A stretch of DNA of 64,000 nucleotides, taken from assembly GCA_946481275.1 (NCBI GenBank), contig CAMLMV010000002.1:124001-188000 (forward strand), written 5' to 3'. The position numbers and the translations under genes were made by a program. The notes under the pieces were generated by a model. It saw nothing but the letters and a program-made list of their open reading frames with translations. It did no database searches and had not been told where the DNA came from. Positions within the stretch are counted from its first letter, which is position 1, and the number at the start of each line of letters is the position of its first letter. Below, piece after piece: positions 24,113 through 33,201 of this stretch. This DNA comes from an uncultured Massilia sp. GTDB lineage: Bacteria; Pseudomonadota; Gammaproteobacteria; Burkholderiales; Burkholderiaceae.

Positions 24113-25864
24113 ATGGGTTTGGCAAAGCTGATCGGCGGCTTCGTGCGCCGGCACTGGCGTTCCTATGCGTCGTCGGCGGTGATGCTGTTCGGCGTCGCCC
24201 TGTGCACCGTGCTCGTGCCGCGCAAGGTCGGCGCGATGATCGACGGCCTCGCCGCGCACCGCCTCGGCGGCCACGACCTGCTCATCCAGATCGCACAACT
24301 GCTCGGCCTCGGCCTCGCGATCTACGGATTGCGCGTGGCGTGGCGCCTGCGCCTGTATTCCGCGTCGTACCGGCTCGGCGTGGAGCTGCGCACGAAACTG
24401 TACGACCGCCTGTCGGCGCAAGGCCCGGCCTTCTTCCAGCGCCAGCGCACGGGCGACCTGATGGCGCTCGGCACCAACGACATCGACGCCATCGAGCAGG
24501 CCGCCGGCGAAGCGATGCTGGCCGGCTTCGACGGCACGCTCACGCTCGTCATGGTGCTGGGCATCATGTTCCTCGGCGTGGACTGGCGCCTGACGACGAT
24601 CGCCCTGCTCCCGTTCCCGCTGATGGCGCTGGCGTTCTGGCGCATCTCGAGCCACATCCACACGGCGTCCACGGATTCGCTGAAGCGCTTCTCCGCGCTG
24701 AACGACCACGTGCAGGAAACGCTGTCCGGCGTGCGCACGCTGCGCGCCCTCGGCCTCGAACAGCGCAGCGCCGACCAGTTCGCGCAACTGGCCGCGCGCG
24801 CCGCCGACGCCAGCCTCTCGGCGCAGAAATGGGAAGCGGCCTACGAACCGGCCGTCGGCCTCACGCTCACCGCCGCGACGGGCCTCACGCTGGGCCTCGG
24901 CGGGTATCTCGTGTGGCAGGGCCAGATCACGATCGGCAGCCTGACGAGTTTCACGATGTACCTGGGCCAGCTGATCTGGCCGATGTTCGCGGCCGGCTGG
25001 GTGCTGTCGCTGATCGAACGCGGCCGCGCGGCCCTCGCGCGCCTGCAGCCGCTGCTCGATGCGCCGCTGACCGTCGACGACCGCGGCACGCTGGAGACGC
25101 TCGCGCGCGGCCCGCTCGTGCTGGACCACGTCCGCTTCCATTACAGCGACGACGCGCGCTCCGCACTGGACGACGTCTCGCTGCGCCTGGAACCGGGCAA
25201 GACGCTGGGCCTCGTCGGCGCCACCGGCGCCGGCAAATCGACCCTGCTGCGCGTGCTGCTGCGCCAGGCGACGCCGCAACAGGGCAAGGTCACGTGGGGC
25301 GGCCACCCACTCGACGAGTACACGCTCGCCACGCTGCGCGCGCACATCAGCTGGGTGCCGCAGGAATCGTTCCTGTTCTCCGCATCGATCGCGGAAAACA
25401 TCGCCTTGGGCCGCCCCGGTGCGTCGCGCGCGGAGATCGAGCAGGCCGCGAAGATGGCCGCGATCCACGACGACATCCTCCGTTTCCCAGATGGCTACGA
25501 CACGCCCGTCGGCGAAAAGGGCATCACCCTGTCGGGCGGGCAGCGCCAGCGCGTGGCGATCGCGCGCGCGCTGCTGGCCGACAGCGCCCTGCTCCTGCTC
25601 GACGACGCCCTGTCCGCCGTCGACACGGGCACGGAAACGAACATCCTCGAACATTTGAACGACGTGCGCCGCGCACGCCCCGAACTGTCGGCGATCATCG
25701 CGAGCCACCGCCTGTCGGCCGTCGTGAACGCGGACCTGATCGTCGTGCTGCGCGAAGGCCGCATCGTGGAACGCGGCACGCACGACGAACTGCTCGCCCT
25801 GGACGGCTGGTATGCCAGCCAGTGGCGCTACCAGCAACTGGAGGCCAGCCTCGATGCCATCTGA
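24113..25864 (+). CDS. ABC exporter half-transporter, degenerate catalytic site (MdlA-like)
   Basis: This 583-residue protein fuses a six-helix ABC exporter membrane domain (about 15-310) to an ATPase. Walker A GATGAGKST is at 369-377, LSGGQ at 473-477 and Walker B at LLLLDDALSAVD. The residue after the Walker B Asp497 is Asp498, where active exporters have Glu, so this half carries the non-canonical ATP site of a heterodimer. The partner gene overlaps its stop by 11 bp. The pair resembles MdlA/MdlB (SmdA/SmdB) multidrug-type exporters of the inner membrane. The substrate is unknown; export of drugs or lipids is possible. Confidence 0.9.
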   Translation: MGLAKLIGGFVRRHWRSYASSAVMLFGVALCTVLVPRKVGAMIDGLAAHRLGGHDLLIQIAQLLGLGLAIYGLRVAWRLRLYSASYRLGVELRTKLYDRLSAQGPAFFQRQRTGDLMALGTNDIDAIEQAAGEAMLAGFDGTLTLVMVLGIMFLGVDWRLTTIALLPFPLMALAFWRISSHIHTASTDSLKRFSALNDHVQETLSGVRTLRALGLEQRSADQFAQLAARAADASLSAQKWEAAYEPAVGLTLTAATGLTLGLGGYLVWQGQITIGSLTSFTMYLGQLIWPMFAAGWVLSLIERGRAALARLQPLLDAPLTVDDRGTLETLARGPLVLDHVRFHYSDDARSALDDVSLRLEPGKTLGLVGATGAGKSTLLRVLLRQATPQQGKVTWGGHPLDEYTLATLRAHISWVPQESFLFSASIAENIALGRPGASRAEIEQAAKMAAIHDDILRFPDGYDTPVGEKGITLSGGQRQRVAIARALLADSALLLLDDALSAVDTGTETNILEHLNDVRRARPELSAIIASHRLSAVVNADLIVVLREGRIVERGTHDELLALDGWYASQWRYQQLEASLDAI

Positions 25865-27656
25865 AGACGTCAAGAAGAGTGCGAACAAGAGCGTAACTGC
25901 GGCGCAGGCGCGCCAGGCGACAAGCCTGCTGCGCCGCGCCGCCCATCCGGACCGCGCCCACCTCGGCTGGGCCACGCTGTGGCTGATCCTCGCGGCCGGG
26001 CTGGAAGTGGTCGGTCCCCTGCTGGGCAAGAAGCTGATCGACGACCACCTGCTGCCGCACCATCTCGACTGGACGCGCATGGCGTGGCTGCTGGCCGGCG
26101 TCATCGTCACGGGAATGGCCGCGTCGTGGCTGCGCTTTTTGCAGCTCGTGCGCCTGTCCGGCATGGCGATGCGCGCCGTGCAGCGCCTGCGCGAATGGGT
26201 CTACGGCCACGTGCTGCGGCTGCCGATGGCGTTCTTCGACCGCGCCATCACGGGGCAGCTCGTGAGCCGCGTCACCAACGACACCGAGGCCGTCAAGACG
26301 CTGTACATCCAGGTGCTATTCGTGATCCTCGATTCCAGCATCGTCCTCGTCGGCACCTCCATCGCGATGGCGTGGCTGGACTGGCGCCTGATGGTGATCG
26401 TGCTGGCGCTCGTGCCCGCGGTGCTGGGCATCGTGTGGCTGTACCAGCGGCTGTCCGCCCCCGCGGTCACGCGCGCGCGGGCGCTGCGCAGCGACATCAA
26501 TGGCCAGATGGCGGAATCCATCGGCGGCATGAGCGTGCTGCAGGCGAACAATGCGCAGCACCGCTTCGGCCAGCGCTTCGCCCATACCAACGACCAGCAC
26601 TACACGGCCCGCGTGGCCGAGCTGCGCGCCAACGCCTTCCTGCTGCGGCCCGCGCTCGACTTCCTCAACGTGATCCTGCTGGCCGTCGTCATCTACAGCT
26701 TCGGGCAGCGCAGCATGAATGCCGTCGAAGTGGGCGTGCTGTACGCGTTCATCAGCTACATCGCGCGCGTCGTCGAGCCGCTCATCCAGATCACGATGCA
26801 GTTCTCGGGCCTGCAGCAGGCCGTCGTCGCGACGGCGCGCGTGGCCGCGCTGCTGGACGAAGCGGGTGCGGCGGAGCACAAGGCCGGACGCGTCACGTCC
26901 GAACGCAGGCTCGTGGCGGCCGACGTGCCGGCCGTGCGCGTGCGCGACCTCTCGTTCGGCTACGTGGAAGGCCAGACCGTGCTGCACGACCTGTCGCTGG
27001 ACATCCCGCAGGGCGCCTTCTTCGGCATCGTCGGCCACACGGGCAGCGGCAAGTCGACCCTGCTGTCGCTGCTGCTGCGTTACTACACCTTCGAGCACGG
27101 CACCATCACGCTGTTCGGCGAGCCGCTGGCGACGATCGGCAACGAGCGCTTCCGCGCCGAGGTCGACCTCGTGCCGCAGGATCCGTTCCTGCTCGCGGCG
27201 TCGGCGCGCGAGAACATCGACATGGGCCGCGGCCTTTCGCAGGCAGCCATCGAGGCGGCCGCGCGCGCCGCGCATGCGCACGAATTCATTGCGCGGCTCG
27301 AGCAAGGCTACGACACGCCGCTGGGCGAAGGCGGTTCGCGCCTGTCGTCCGGCCAGAAGCAGCTGATCGCGATCGCGCGCGCCCTCGCCGGCCGGCCACG
27401 CATCCTGCTGCTGGACGAGGCCACGTCGCGCATCGACAGCCAAACGGAACAGATCGTGCAGCAGGCGCTGGACGAACTGCGCGGCCAGGTCACGATCATC
27501 GCCATCGCGCACCGGCTGTCGACGATCCGCGACGCCGACCGCATCATCGTGCTGAACCACGGCCGCATCAGCGAATCCGGCAGCCACGACGACCTGATGC
27601 GCATCGAAGGCGGCCTGTACCAGCGGCTGTATTTGCTGCAGCAACTGAGCGTTTGA
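25854..27656 (+). CDS. ABC exporter half-transporter, canonical catalytic site (MdlB-like)
   Basis: This 600-residue partner of the preceding half-transporter has a membrane domain with the FFDRAITGQLVSRVTNDTEAVK coupling region near residue 130. Walker A is GHTGSGKST (394-402), the signature LSSGQ is at 497-501, and Walker B is LLLLDEATSRID with catalytic Glu522. The start is the ATG at 25854, inside the end of the upstream gene and preceded by GGAGG, in place of the longer frame from 25812. Together the pair has one complete and one degenerate nucleotide site, as is usual in heterodimeric exporters. Confidence 0.9.
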   Translation: MPSEDVKKSANKSVTAAQARQATSLLRRAAHPDRAHLGWATLWLILAAGLEVVGPLLGKKLIDDHLLPHHLDWTRMAWLLAGVIVTGMAASWLRFLQLVRLSGMAMRAVQRLREWVYGHVLRLPMAFFDRAITGQLVSRVTNDTEAVKTLYIQVLFVILDSSIVLVGTSIAMAWLDWRLMVIVLALVPAVLGIVWLYQRLSAPAVTRARALRSDINGQMAESIGGMSVLQANNAQHRFGQRFAHTNDQHYTARVAELRANAFLLRPALDFLNVILLAVVIYSFGQRSMNAVEVGVLYAFISYIARVVEPLIQITMQFSGLQQAVVATARVAALLDEAGAAEHKAGRVTSERRLVAADVPAVRVRDLSFGYVEGQTVLHDLSLDIPQGAFFGIVGHTGSGKSTLLSLLLRYYTFEHGTITLFGEPLATIGNERFRAEVDLVPQDPFLLAASARENIDMGRGLSQAAIEAAARAAHAHEFIARLEQGYDTPLGEGGSRLSSGQKQLIAIARALAGRPRILLLDEATSRIDSQTEQIVQQALDELRGQVTIIAIAHRLSTIRDADRIIVLNHGRISESGSHDDLMRIEGGLYQRLYLLQQLSV

Positions 27657-27806
27657 CCGCGTTTTTTACCTCAGTGATATCGTTGCCGCCGCAGAAACTT
27701 TGTTAGTTAAACACTATTTTTGTGACGGCGCGGCTTTTTGGCTACGAAACCTGTGTCTTTTGCGCATAATCGTTCCATTAATTGATCTTTCTCATTTGCA
27801 AGAGCC

Positions 27807-27812
27807 TATAAT
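27807..27812 (+). promoter_or_regulatory. Probable -10 box for the TPR-GGDEF gene
   Basis: TATAAT lies 50 bases before the start codon at 27863. TTGATC at 27782-27787 could serve as -35 but leaves a long 19-bp spacer. The surrounding 200 bp are AT-rich and contain no gene. Confidence 0.5.
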
Positions 27813-27862
27813 CCGAATGCAGATGTCCTAAATTAAGGGACTACACACTTCCTCGGGGAGGC

Positions 27863-29947
27863 ATGTTGGCAGGTCTATACCGTGCAGCGCAGCACCGACG
27901 CAGCCGTGCGCTGCTGGCTCTGCTATTGCTCGTTTCCGGAAGCACGCTGGCCGACGACGTGCCGGACATGCCCGTCCCGGAGACGCCCGTGCGTGCCCGC
28001 TATGCCGAACTCGGCGAAATCATCCGCGTCACGCCCCAGCGCGCCGTGCCGCTGCTGGCCGGCCTGGAAGCCCAGGCGCGCGGCACGCCCGCCGAGCACG
28101 CCCGCCTGCTGACGCTGTCCTGCGACCTGAGCCACCGCCTTGGCAAGCACGAGGAAGCCGTCCAGCTGTGCGAACAGGCGCTGCAGCTCGGCCGCGCGGC
28201 GCACGACGACAGCCTCGTCGCGCGCGCCCTGCTGTCCAAGGCCTATGCCGTGTTCGGCCTGAACGAGATGGGCCAGTCGCACCAGCTGGTCTGGGAAGCG
28301 GAACGCCTCGCCGCCAACAGTCCCGACGTCGACCTGCGCATCCTGTCGCTGATCTCGTCGGGCGAGTCGTACGCCGAGGAAGGCAACTTCCCCGTCGCGC
28401 TGACGAAGATGCAGGGCGCCGTGACGCTCGCGCGCCAGACGGACGACAAGCTGCAGCTGGCCGTCGCGCTCAAGTCGCTGGCCTACCTGTACAACCAGAT
28501 GCGCGAATTCGACAAGGGATTCGAGGCGATCGTCGAGGCGGAACAGCTGGCGGAAGCCATCGATTCGCCGGGCCGCCTGGCCATCTTCAAGACGACGGAA
28601 TACATCCTGGCCGTCAACAGCGGCGACATGGAGCGGGGCACGAAGGCTTTGCTGTCGGCGCTCACGCTGGAGCGCCGCATCGGCGCCGACGCGATGATCG
28701 CCAACACGCTCGTCAACCTGGCCGACTCGTACCTGAAGCAGCAGGACTGGCGCCGCGCGCTCGCATACGCCCTGCAGGCGCTGGAGCAGGCGCAGAAGCT
28801 GCACGACGACGCTCTCGCCGCCACGGCCCGCGTCAACGTGGGCCAGGCCTACCTCGGCATGGGCCGCCTGGCCGAGGGCAAGAAGCACATCGAACAGGGC
28901 ATGGACTGGTACCAGCGCTCGGGCAACAAGCCCGACCAGCAGGGCGTCCTCGTCGAATACGGCGACGCGCTGGAACGCGCCGGCGACCTGCCCGGCGCGC
29001 TGGCCGCGTATCACCGCGAGCGCGCGCTGTCGAACGAATTGTTCGAGACGCGCCGCCAGAAGGCGATGATGGAGCTGCAGGAAAAATACGAGGCCGACAA
29101 GCGCCAGCGCCAGATCGAGATGCTGCGCCAGGAAAACCAGGTCAAGTCGACCGAGATCGACAACCGCCGCCTGCAGCAGCGCGTCTGGTGGCTGCTGGCG
29201 CTCGTGTTCGCGCTCGCGTCGGTCATCGTCGGCATCCTGTACCGCAAGGTGCGGCACGCCAACGCCCAGCTCGAGGAAAAGAACCAGGAGCTCAAGCAGC
29301 AGAGCGCGCGCGACCCGCTGACGGCCCTGTACAACCGCCGCCACTTCCAGGAATTCATGCGCTCGCACCAGGAGATCGAGCGCAGGGGTGCGGGCACGAG
29401 CGGCGAGGACATGGTCAGCGCCATGTTCCTGCTCGACGTCGACCACTTCAAGCACATCAACGACACGTACGGCCACGGCGCCGGCGACGCCGTGCTGCGC
29501 GAGATCGCGGAGGCGCTGCGCGAGATCCTGCGCGAGACCGACATGATCGTGCGCTGGGGCGGCGAGGAATTCCTCGCCTTCCTGCCGGCCGTGCCGAGGA
29601 ACAGCCTCGACGAAGTGGCGCGCCGCCTGCTGGCCGGCATCCCGGCACGCGCGATCGACTACCAGGGCACGCGTCTGTCGGTGAACGTGTCGATCGGCTT
29701 CGCGCCGTTCCCGCTCGTGCCGGACACTCCCATCTCGTGGGAACGCGCGATCAACATCGTCGACATGGCGCTGTACCTGGCCAAGGGCCACGGCCGCAAC
29801 CGCGCGTATGGCGTGCGCGGCGTGTCCGGCCTCGATCCGGCGGCGCTGGACGAGGTCGAACACGACATCGAGCAGGCATGGCGCGCGGGGCTCGTCGATC
29901 TGTCGATCGTGACGGCGCACGTGCCGGAATTAAGAATGGCGTCGTAA
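27863..29947 (+). CDS. TPR-sensor diguanylate cyclase (GGDEF)
   Basis: This 694-residue protein has a signal peptide or anchor (about 15-30) and a periplasmic array of TPR repeats (about 45-400; repeated A-x2-NL-A-x-SYL-KQ-style helices). A transmembrane helix (WWLLALVFALASVIVGILY, about 437-455) and a short coiled coil lead to a GGDEF domain. The active site is GGEEF at 566-570, and the inhibitory site RETD at 557-560 lies five residues before it. Both are intact, so it should make cyclic di-GMP with product feedback. There is no EAL domain. The ribosome binding site GGGGAG is unusually close to the ATG (2 bases). Confidence 0.9.
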   Translation: MLAGLYRAAQHRRSRALLALLLLVSGSTLADDVPDMPVPETPVRARYAELGEIIRVTPQRAVPLLAGLEAQARGTPAEHARLLTLSCDLSHRLGKHEEAVQLCEQALQLGRAAHDDSLVARALLSKAYAVFGLNEMGQSHQLVWEAERLAANSPDVDLRILSLISSGESYAEEGNFPVALTKMQGAVTLARQTDDKLQLAVALKSLAYLYNQMREFDKGFEAIVEAEQLAEAIDSPGRLAIFKTTEYILAVNSGDMERGTKALLSALTLERRIGADAMIANTLVNLADSYLKQQDWRRALAYALQALEQAQKLHDDALAATARVNVGQAYLGMGRLAEGKKHIEQGMDWYQRSGNKPDQQGVLVEYGDALERAGDLPGALAAYHRERALSNELFETRRQKAMMELQEKYEADKRQRQIEMLRQENQVKSTEIDNRRLQQRVWWLLALVFALASVIVGILYRKVRHANAQLEEKNQELKQQSARDPLTALYNRRHFQEFMRSHQEIERRGAGTSGEDMVSAMFLLDVDHFKHINDTYGHGAGDAVLREIAEALREILRETDMIVRWGGEEFLAFLPAVPRNSLDEVARRLLAGIPARAIDYQGTRLSVNVSIGFAPFPLVPDTPISWERAINIVDMALYLAKGHGRNRAYGVRGVSGLDPAALDEVEHDIEQAWRAGLVDLSIVTAHVPELRMAS

Positions 29948-29956
29948 CGCTGCGCG

Positions 29957-30310
29957 TTACTTCGCCGCCTGCTGCATCTTCTCTCCGGCCTCTTCGACCT
30001 TTTCGCCGACCCGCTCCGTCGCTTCCTTCGCGCCTTCGCGCGCCTCGCGCACGGCCTCGTCGGCCTTCTGGACCTGGGCCTGGACCTTGTCCTCGACCTT
30101 CTCGTTGATCCGCTCGATCTTGTCGTTCACGTGGTCGAGCTTGTCCTGCACGCGGGCGCCGGCCTCCTCGACCCTCGCCTGCGCGCGGGCGCCCGCGTCG
30201 TCGATGGCCTTGCCGGCCTGCTGGGCAGGGCCCACGCCGTCCGTACCACGGTTGCACCCGGTCAGGAGACCCGCCGCCAGCAACGCGCCGCAAATGAATG
30301 TCCGATTCAT
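29957..30310 (-). CDS. Small coiled-coil lipoprotein
   Basis: This 117-residue lipoprotein has signal peptide MNRTFICGALLAAGLLTGC with lipidation at Cys19. The rest is a continuous Lys/Glu/Ala-rich helix with heptad spacing (KLDHVNDKIERINEKVEDKVQ). The start at 30310 has a strong AAAGGAGG. Such proteins resemble the YtxH/CsbD-like stress or envelope spacer proteins. I cannot assign a function. It converges with the diguanylate cyclase, with 9 bp between their stops. Confidence 0.82.
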   Translation of the reverse strand: MNRTFICGALLAAGLLTGCNRGTDGVGPAQQAGKAIDDAGARAQARVEEAGARVQDKLDHVNDKIERINEKVEDKVQAQVQKADEAVREAREGAKEATERVGEKVEEAGEKMQQAAK

Positions 30311-30394
30311 ATTGTGTCCTCCTTTATTGCAAAATATATACCTTTCAACGCAAATGAAGTAGCACGCCATGATGACAACCTCCCCGTCCGCATC

Positions 30395-31057
30395 GTGCTC
30401 GCCACGGTCAAGGTCGACGGCGACGACACCGGGGTCGTGATGACGTTCGTTTCCGCCGCCACGTTACCGGACGGCCGCGTGGCCGCGATCGTCGGCGGCA
30501 CACCGACCGGTGAGGACGGCAACGAAAACGCCTCGCACGGCACGTCGGGCATCCTGAACGTCTACCTGCTGCGCCGCGCGAAGAACGGGTGGACCGTCGT
30601 CCAGCGCCACGACAGCGTCGCCCGACTCGGTTCGTACGGCCACATCGGAAGCGTCACCTGGGCCGCACTCGGCGCCAGCCGGCCCGGCTTCATCATGTCC
30701 CGGGGCGACATGGGACAAGGCTATTCGATCGATCTTGCCGATGTCTTCGAGATCGGCAACGGCGTGCCGCACCGGGGCCAGTTCAAGGTAGGCAGCAGTA
30801 ACGACAGCGCCTGCACGCCGGAGACGAAGGCGTGCTGGAACGTCGAGGGTCGCATTCGCCTCGCCGCCGACGTCCAGCCCGACGGCTACCGCGACCTCCT
30901 CGTCGACTTCACGGACAAGCGCTACACGACCAGCGAAGACCAGGACGGCAAACCGGTCGAGCACCGGAAGCCGACCGTCAACCAGACCGTCCGCTACCGC
31001 TTCGACGGCAAGGCGTATGCGCCGGTGGCCGGCACCAACCCCGTGCCGGACATCTGA
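30395..31057 (+). pseudogene. Unknown protein lacking a normal N-terminus, probable remnant
   Basis: The reading frame encodes a globular protein: VKVDGDDTGVVMTFVSA, VGGTPTGEDGNEN, LNVYLLRRAKNGWTVVQRHD, FIMSRGDMGQGYSIDLADVFEI, VRYRFDGKAYAPV. Coding character begins near 30370, directly after the promoter of the lipoprotein on the other strand. No in-frame ATG, ribosome binding site or signal peptide lies there. Possible starts are a GTG at 30395 or an ATG at 30440, both inside what looks like conserved sequence. I infer that the 5' part was lost by a deletion. The 3' end overlaps the opposite gene at 30994 by 64 bp. Family unrecognised. Confidence 0.55.
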
Positions 31058-31644
31058 CGATCCTTGCGCCGCGCCGCGTCCTCGAACGGCGCATCCGTCA
31101 ACGTGCGCAGGAACGCGACGACGGCGTCGTTGGCCGGATCGTCGCAGGTTCGCTTCGCGCTGTAGGCCTGCGTGTCGAGCAGGCGGAACCAACCCTGGCC
31201 GGCGCGCGCGCACTCCTCGTGGTTGCCGCGCACGACGATCCACGGCGCCGCGGCCAGCAGCGGCGCGGCCGGCTTGAACAGGTCCGCTTCCCACGTGTCC
31301 CAGCCATAACCCCACGGGCTGTCCTTGCAGCCGGCGATGTCGGACGGGCAGGCATTCTCGCGGTAGTGGTAATCGCCGATGTGCATCACGAGATCCGGCT
31401 GCAGCTTCGCGGCCGTGGCGGCGCGCAGGGTCATGCGCGTATCGGCGCCGTCGACCGTGATCACCGGGCACGTGCCATAGGTCGTGGCCGCGCGCGCGAC
31501 CGGCTTGCCGCCGTCGCCCATCGCGACCCACGCGTATTTCACGTAGTCGTCCTTCGTCGCCTCGTCGATGCGCGTGGAGCCGCAGCTCGCGAGCAGGCTG
31601 GCAAGCGCGATGACGCCCAGGCTCCGGCCGTTCGATCCGATCAT
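30994..31644 (-). CDS. Metallophosphoesterase lipoprotein, truncated with a foreign C-terminus
   Basis: The first ~165 residues are a calcineurin-like metallophosphoesterase: lipobox LLASC, then VAMGDGG, MHIGDYHYRENACP and VVRGNHEECARAG, which supply the usual Asp, Asn and His ligands. After SAKRTCDDPANDAV the expected rest of the fold is missing. The frame instead reads VAFLRTLTDAPFED, which looks like the C-terminal segment of a di-heme cytochrome c peroxidase/MauG protein. The total is 216 residues, short for the family, and the second His-rich metal motif is absent. It is probably inactive. I infer a deletion that joined two neighbouring minus-strand genes near 31120. GAAGGG precedes the ATG at 31644. 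Confidence 0.65.
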   Translation of the reverse strand: MIGSNGRSLGVIALASLLASCGSTRIDEATKDDYVKYAWVAMGDGGKPVARAATTYGTCPVITVDGADTRMTLRAATAAKLQPDLVMHIGDYHYRENACPSDIAGCKDSPWGYGWDTWEADLFKPAAPLLAAAPWIVVRGNHEECARAGQGWFRLLDTQAYSAKRTCDDPANDAVVAFLRTLTDAPFEDAARRKDRQMSGTGLVPATGAYALPSKR

Positions 31645-31703
31645 CTGTGTGTCCCTTCGTTCGTGATGGAAATCGCAACACGATAGGGATGCAATGTGAC
31701 CGG

Positions 31704-32591
31704 CTATGACATCCGCCAGTCCTCGCGCATCAGCTCGACGTAGCGCCGCGCGCCCAGGCCCAGCGGCCGCTCGCGCGACCACACGACGTCGACCCACAGG
31801 CGCAGCGCATTGCTGATATTGTCGAAGCCGATCTCCACGAGGCTCCCGGCCGCCACCAGCGGCTGCGCGAGCGCGCGCGGCAGATACGCCCAGCCGAGTC
31901 CTGCCTGTACGAGGTTCAGGGTAGCGAGGTAGCTATCCACGCGCCACACGTCGCGGGCATGCACGAAGCGCGGGTCCCTGCCCGCGCCATCGCGGCCCGC
32001 GACGACGATCTGGCGCTGGTCGATCAGGTCTTCCAGCCGCGGCGCGCCGCCCGTCAGCAGCGGATGGCCGGGCGCCGCCACCGCGACGAGCAGCTCGCTG
32101 CCCACTTCCTGGAACGCCTCGCGGTCGTCCAGCCGCTCGCGCTCGAACACGAGGGCAAGCTGCACGCTCCCGTCGTGCAGCAGGCGCAGCGCATCCGCCT
32201 GCGGCGCCGACAGCACTTCCACTTCGAGCGACGGGAATTCGCGCGCCAGCACGGCCAGCGGCGCGCTCCAGCGGCCCGCGATCAGTTCCGGCACGACGGC
32301 CAATGTCAGCCGCCGTTCCAGCCCGCCGTGCAGCGCGAGCGCGTCCGCCTGCAGCCGCCGCATTTCGCTGGCGACGTGGCGCGCGCGCGGCTCCAGCGCC
32401 CGCGCGGCGTCCGTCGGGCGCGGGTCGCGTCCGGAGCGGTCGAACAACGCCAGATCCAGCTCCGCCTCGAGCTGGGCAATGGCCATGCTGACGGCCGACG
32501 GCACCCGTCCCAGCGCGCGGGCGGCCGCCGAGAAGGAACCATGGTCGAGCACGGCCAGGAAGATGCGCACGCTGTCGCTGGTGAACGCCAT
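31704..32591 (-). CDS. LysR-family transcriptional regulator
   Basis: This 295-residue regulator has an N-terminal winged helix: SVRIFLAVLDHGSFSAAARALGRVPSAVSMAIAQLEAELD, residues about 7-46. The effector-binding domain spans about 90-290. It is divergent from the PACE pump gene at 32681 with 89 bp between, the usual layout of a LysR activator and its target (compare AceR/AceI). It therefore probably controls that pump. The inducer is unknown. Confidence 0.9.
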   Translation of the reverse strand: MAFTSDSVRIFLAVLDHGSFSAAARALGRVPSAVSMAIAQLEAELDLALFDRSGRDPRPTDAARALEPRARHVASEMRRLQADALALHGGLERRLTLAVVPELIAGRWSAPLAVLAREFPSLEVEVLSAPQADALRLLHDGSVQLALVFERERLDDREAFQEVGSELLVAVAAPGHPLLTGGAPRLEDLIDQRQIVVAGRDGAGRDPRFVHARDVWRVDSYLATLNLVQAGLGWAYLPRALAQPLVAAGSLVEIGFDNISNALRLWVDVVWSRERPLGLGARRYVELMREDWRMS

Positions 32592-32680
32592 GACCTGTCA
32601 ATAAAGTTGAAAGATTCTGACTTTATACATCAACTCGACCGACATATCCTGACGCCATCGGGATTCGAAAGAGCAAAACC

Positions 32681-33100
32681 ATGCAAGGCATCAAACGCAA
32701 GATCGTCTACGTCACACTGTACGAAGCCATCGCCATCGCGAGCACGACGGCCGGACTGGCCGGCCTCGCGGACCACGATGCGGGCGCCGCCGGCGTCGCC
32801 GCCATCCTCGCGTCGGCGACGGCCGTCGCCTGGAACCTCGTCTACAACACGCTGTTCGAAGCGTGGGAAGCGCGTCAGGCCAGGCGCGGCCGGAGCCTTA
32901 CGCGCCGCGTCGTCCACGCCATCGGCTTCGAGGGCGGCCTCGTGCTCGCGATCGTGCCGATGTTCGCGTGGGCGCTGGACACGTCTCTCGTCGACGCCTT
33001 CCTGCTCGACATCGGCCTCGTCGTGTTCTTCGTCCTCTACAGCTTCGCGTTCAACTGGGCGTTCGATCTCGTGTTCGGACTGCCGAAGGCCGCGGCCTGA
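32681..33100 (+). CDS. PACE-family proton-coupled efflux pump (AceI-like)
   Basis: This 139-residue protein has four transmembrane helices made of two bacterial transmembrane pair units. Unit one has RKIVYVTLYE with Glu15 at the position of the essential AceI glutamate, then WNLVYNTLFEAWE. Unit two has RRVVHAIGFEG, then FNWAFDLVF. These motifs define the PACE family, which exports biocides such as chlorhexidine or short-chain diamines. It sits divergently from a LysR gene. The actual substrate is not predictable from sequence. Confidence 0.9.
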   Translation: MQGIKRKIVYVTLYEAIAIASTTAGLAGLADHDAGAAGVAAILASATAVAWNLVYNTLFEAWEARQARRGRSLTRRVVHAIGFEGGLVLAIVPMFAWALDTSLVDAFLLDIGLVVFFVLYSFAFNWAFDLVFGLPKAAA

Positions 33101-33201
33101 ATCCGGCTCGCCCCTTCCGTCTCCCGGCTCGCCACATTCCGCTCGCCCGCGCGCACCCGCCGGCGTAGCCTGACGGGCATTCGATCCAGCCGGGAGACAC
33201 G

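Noticed and set aside
30131..30394. N-terminal extension of the plus-strand frame at 30395-31057
   Set aside because: This part is antisense to the coiled-coil lipoprotein gene, which has a strong ribosome binding site and lipobox.
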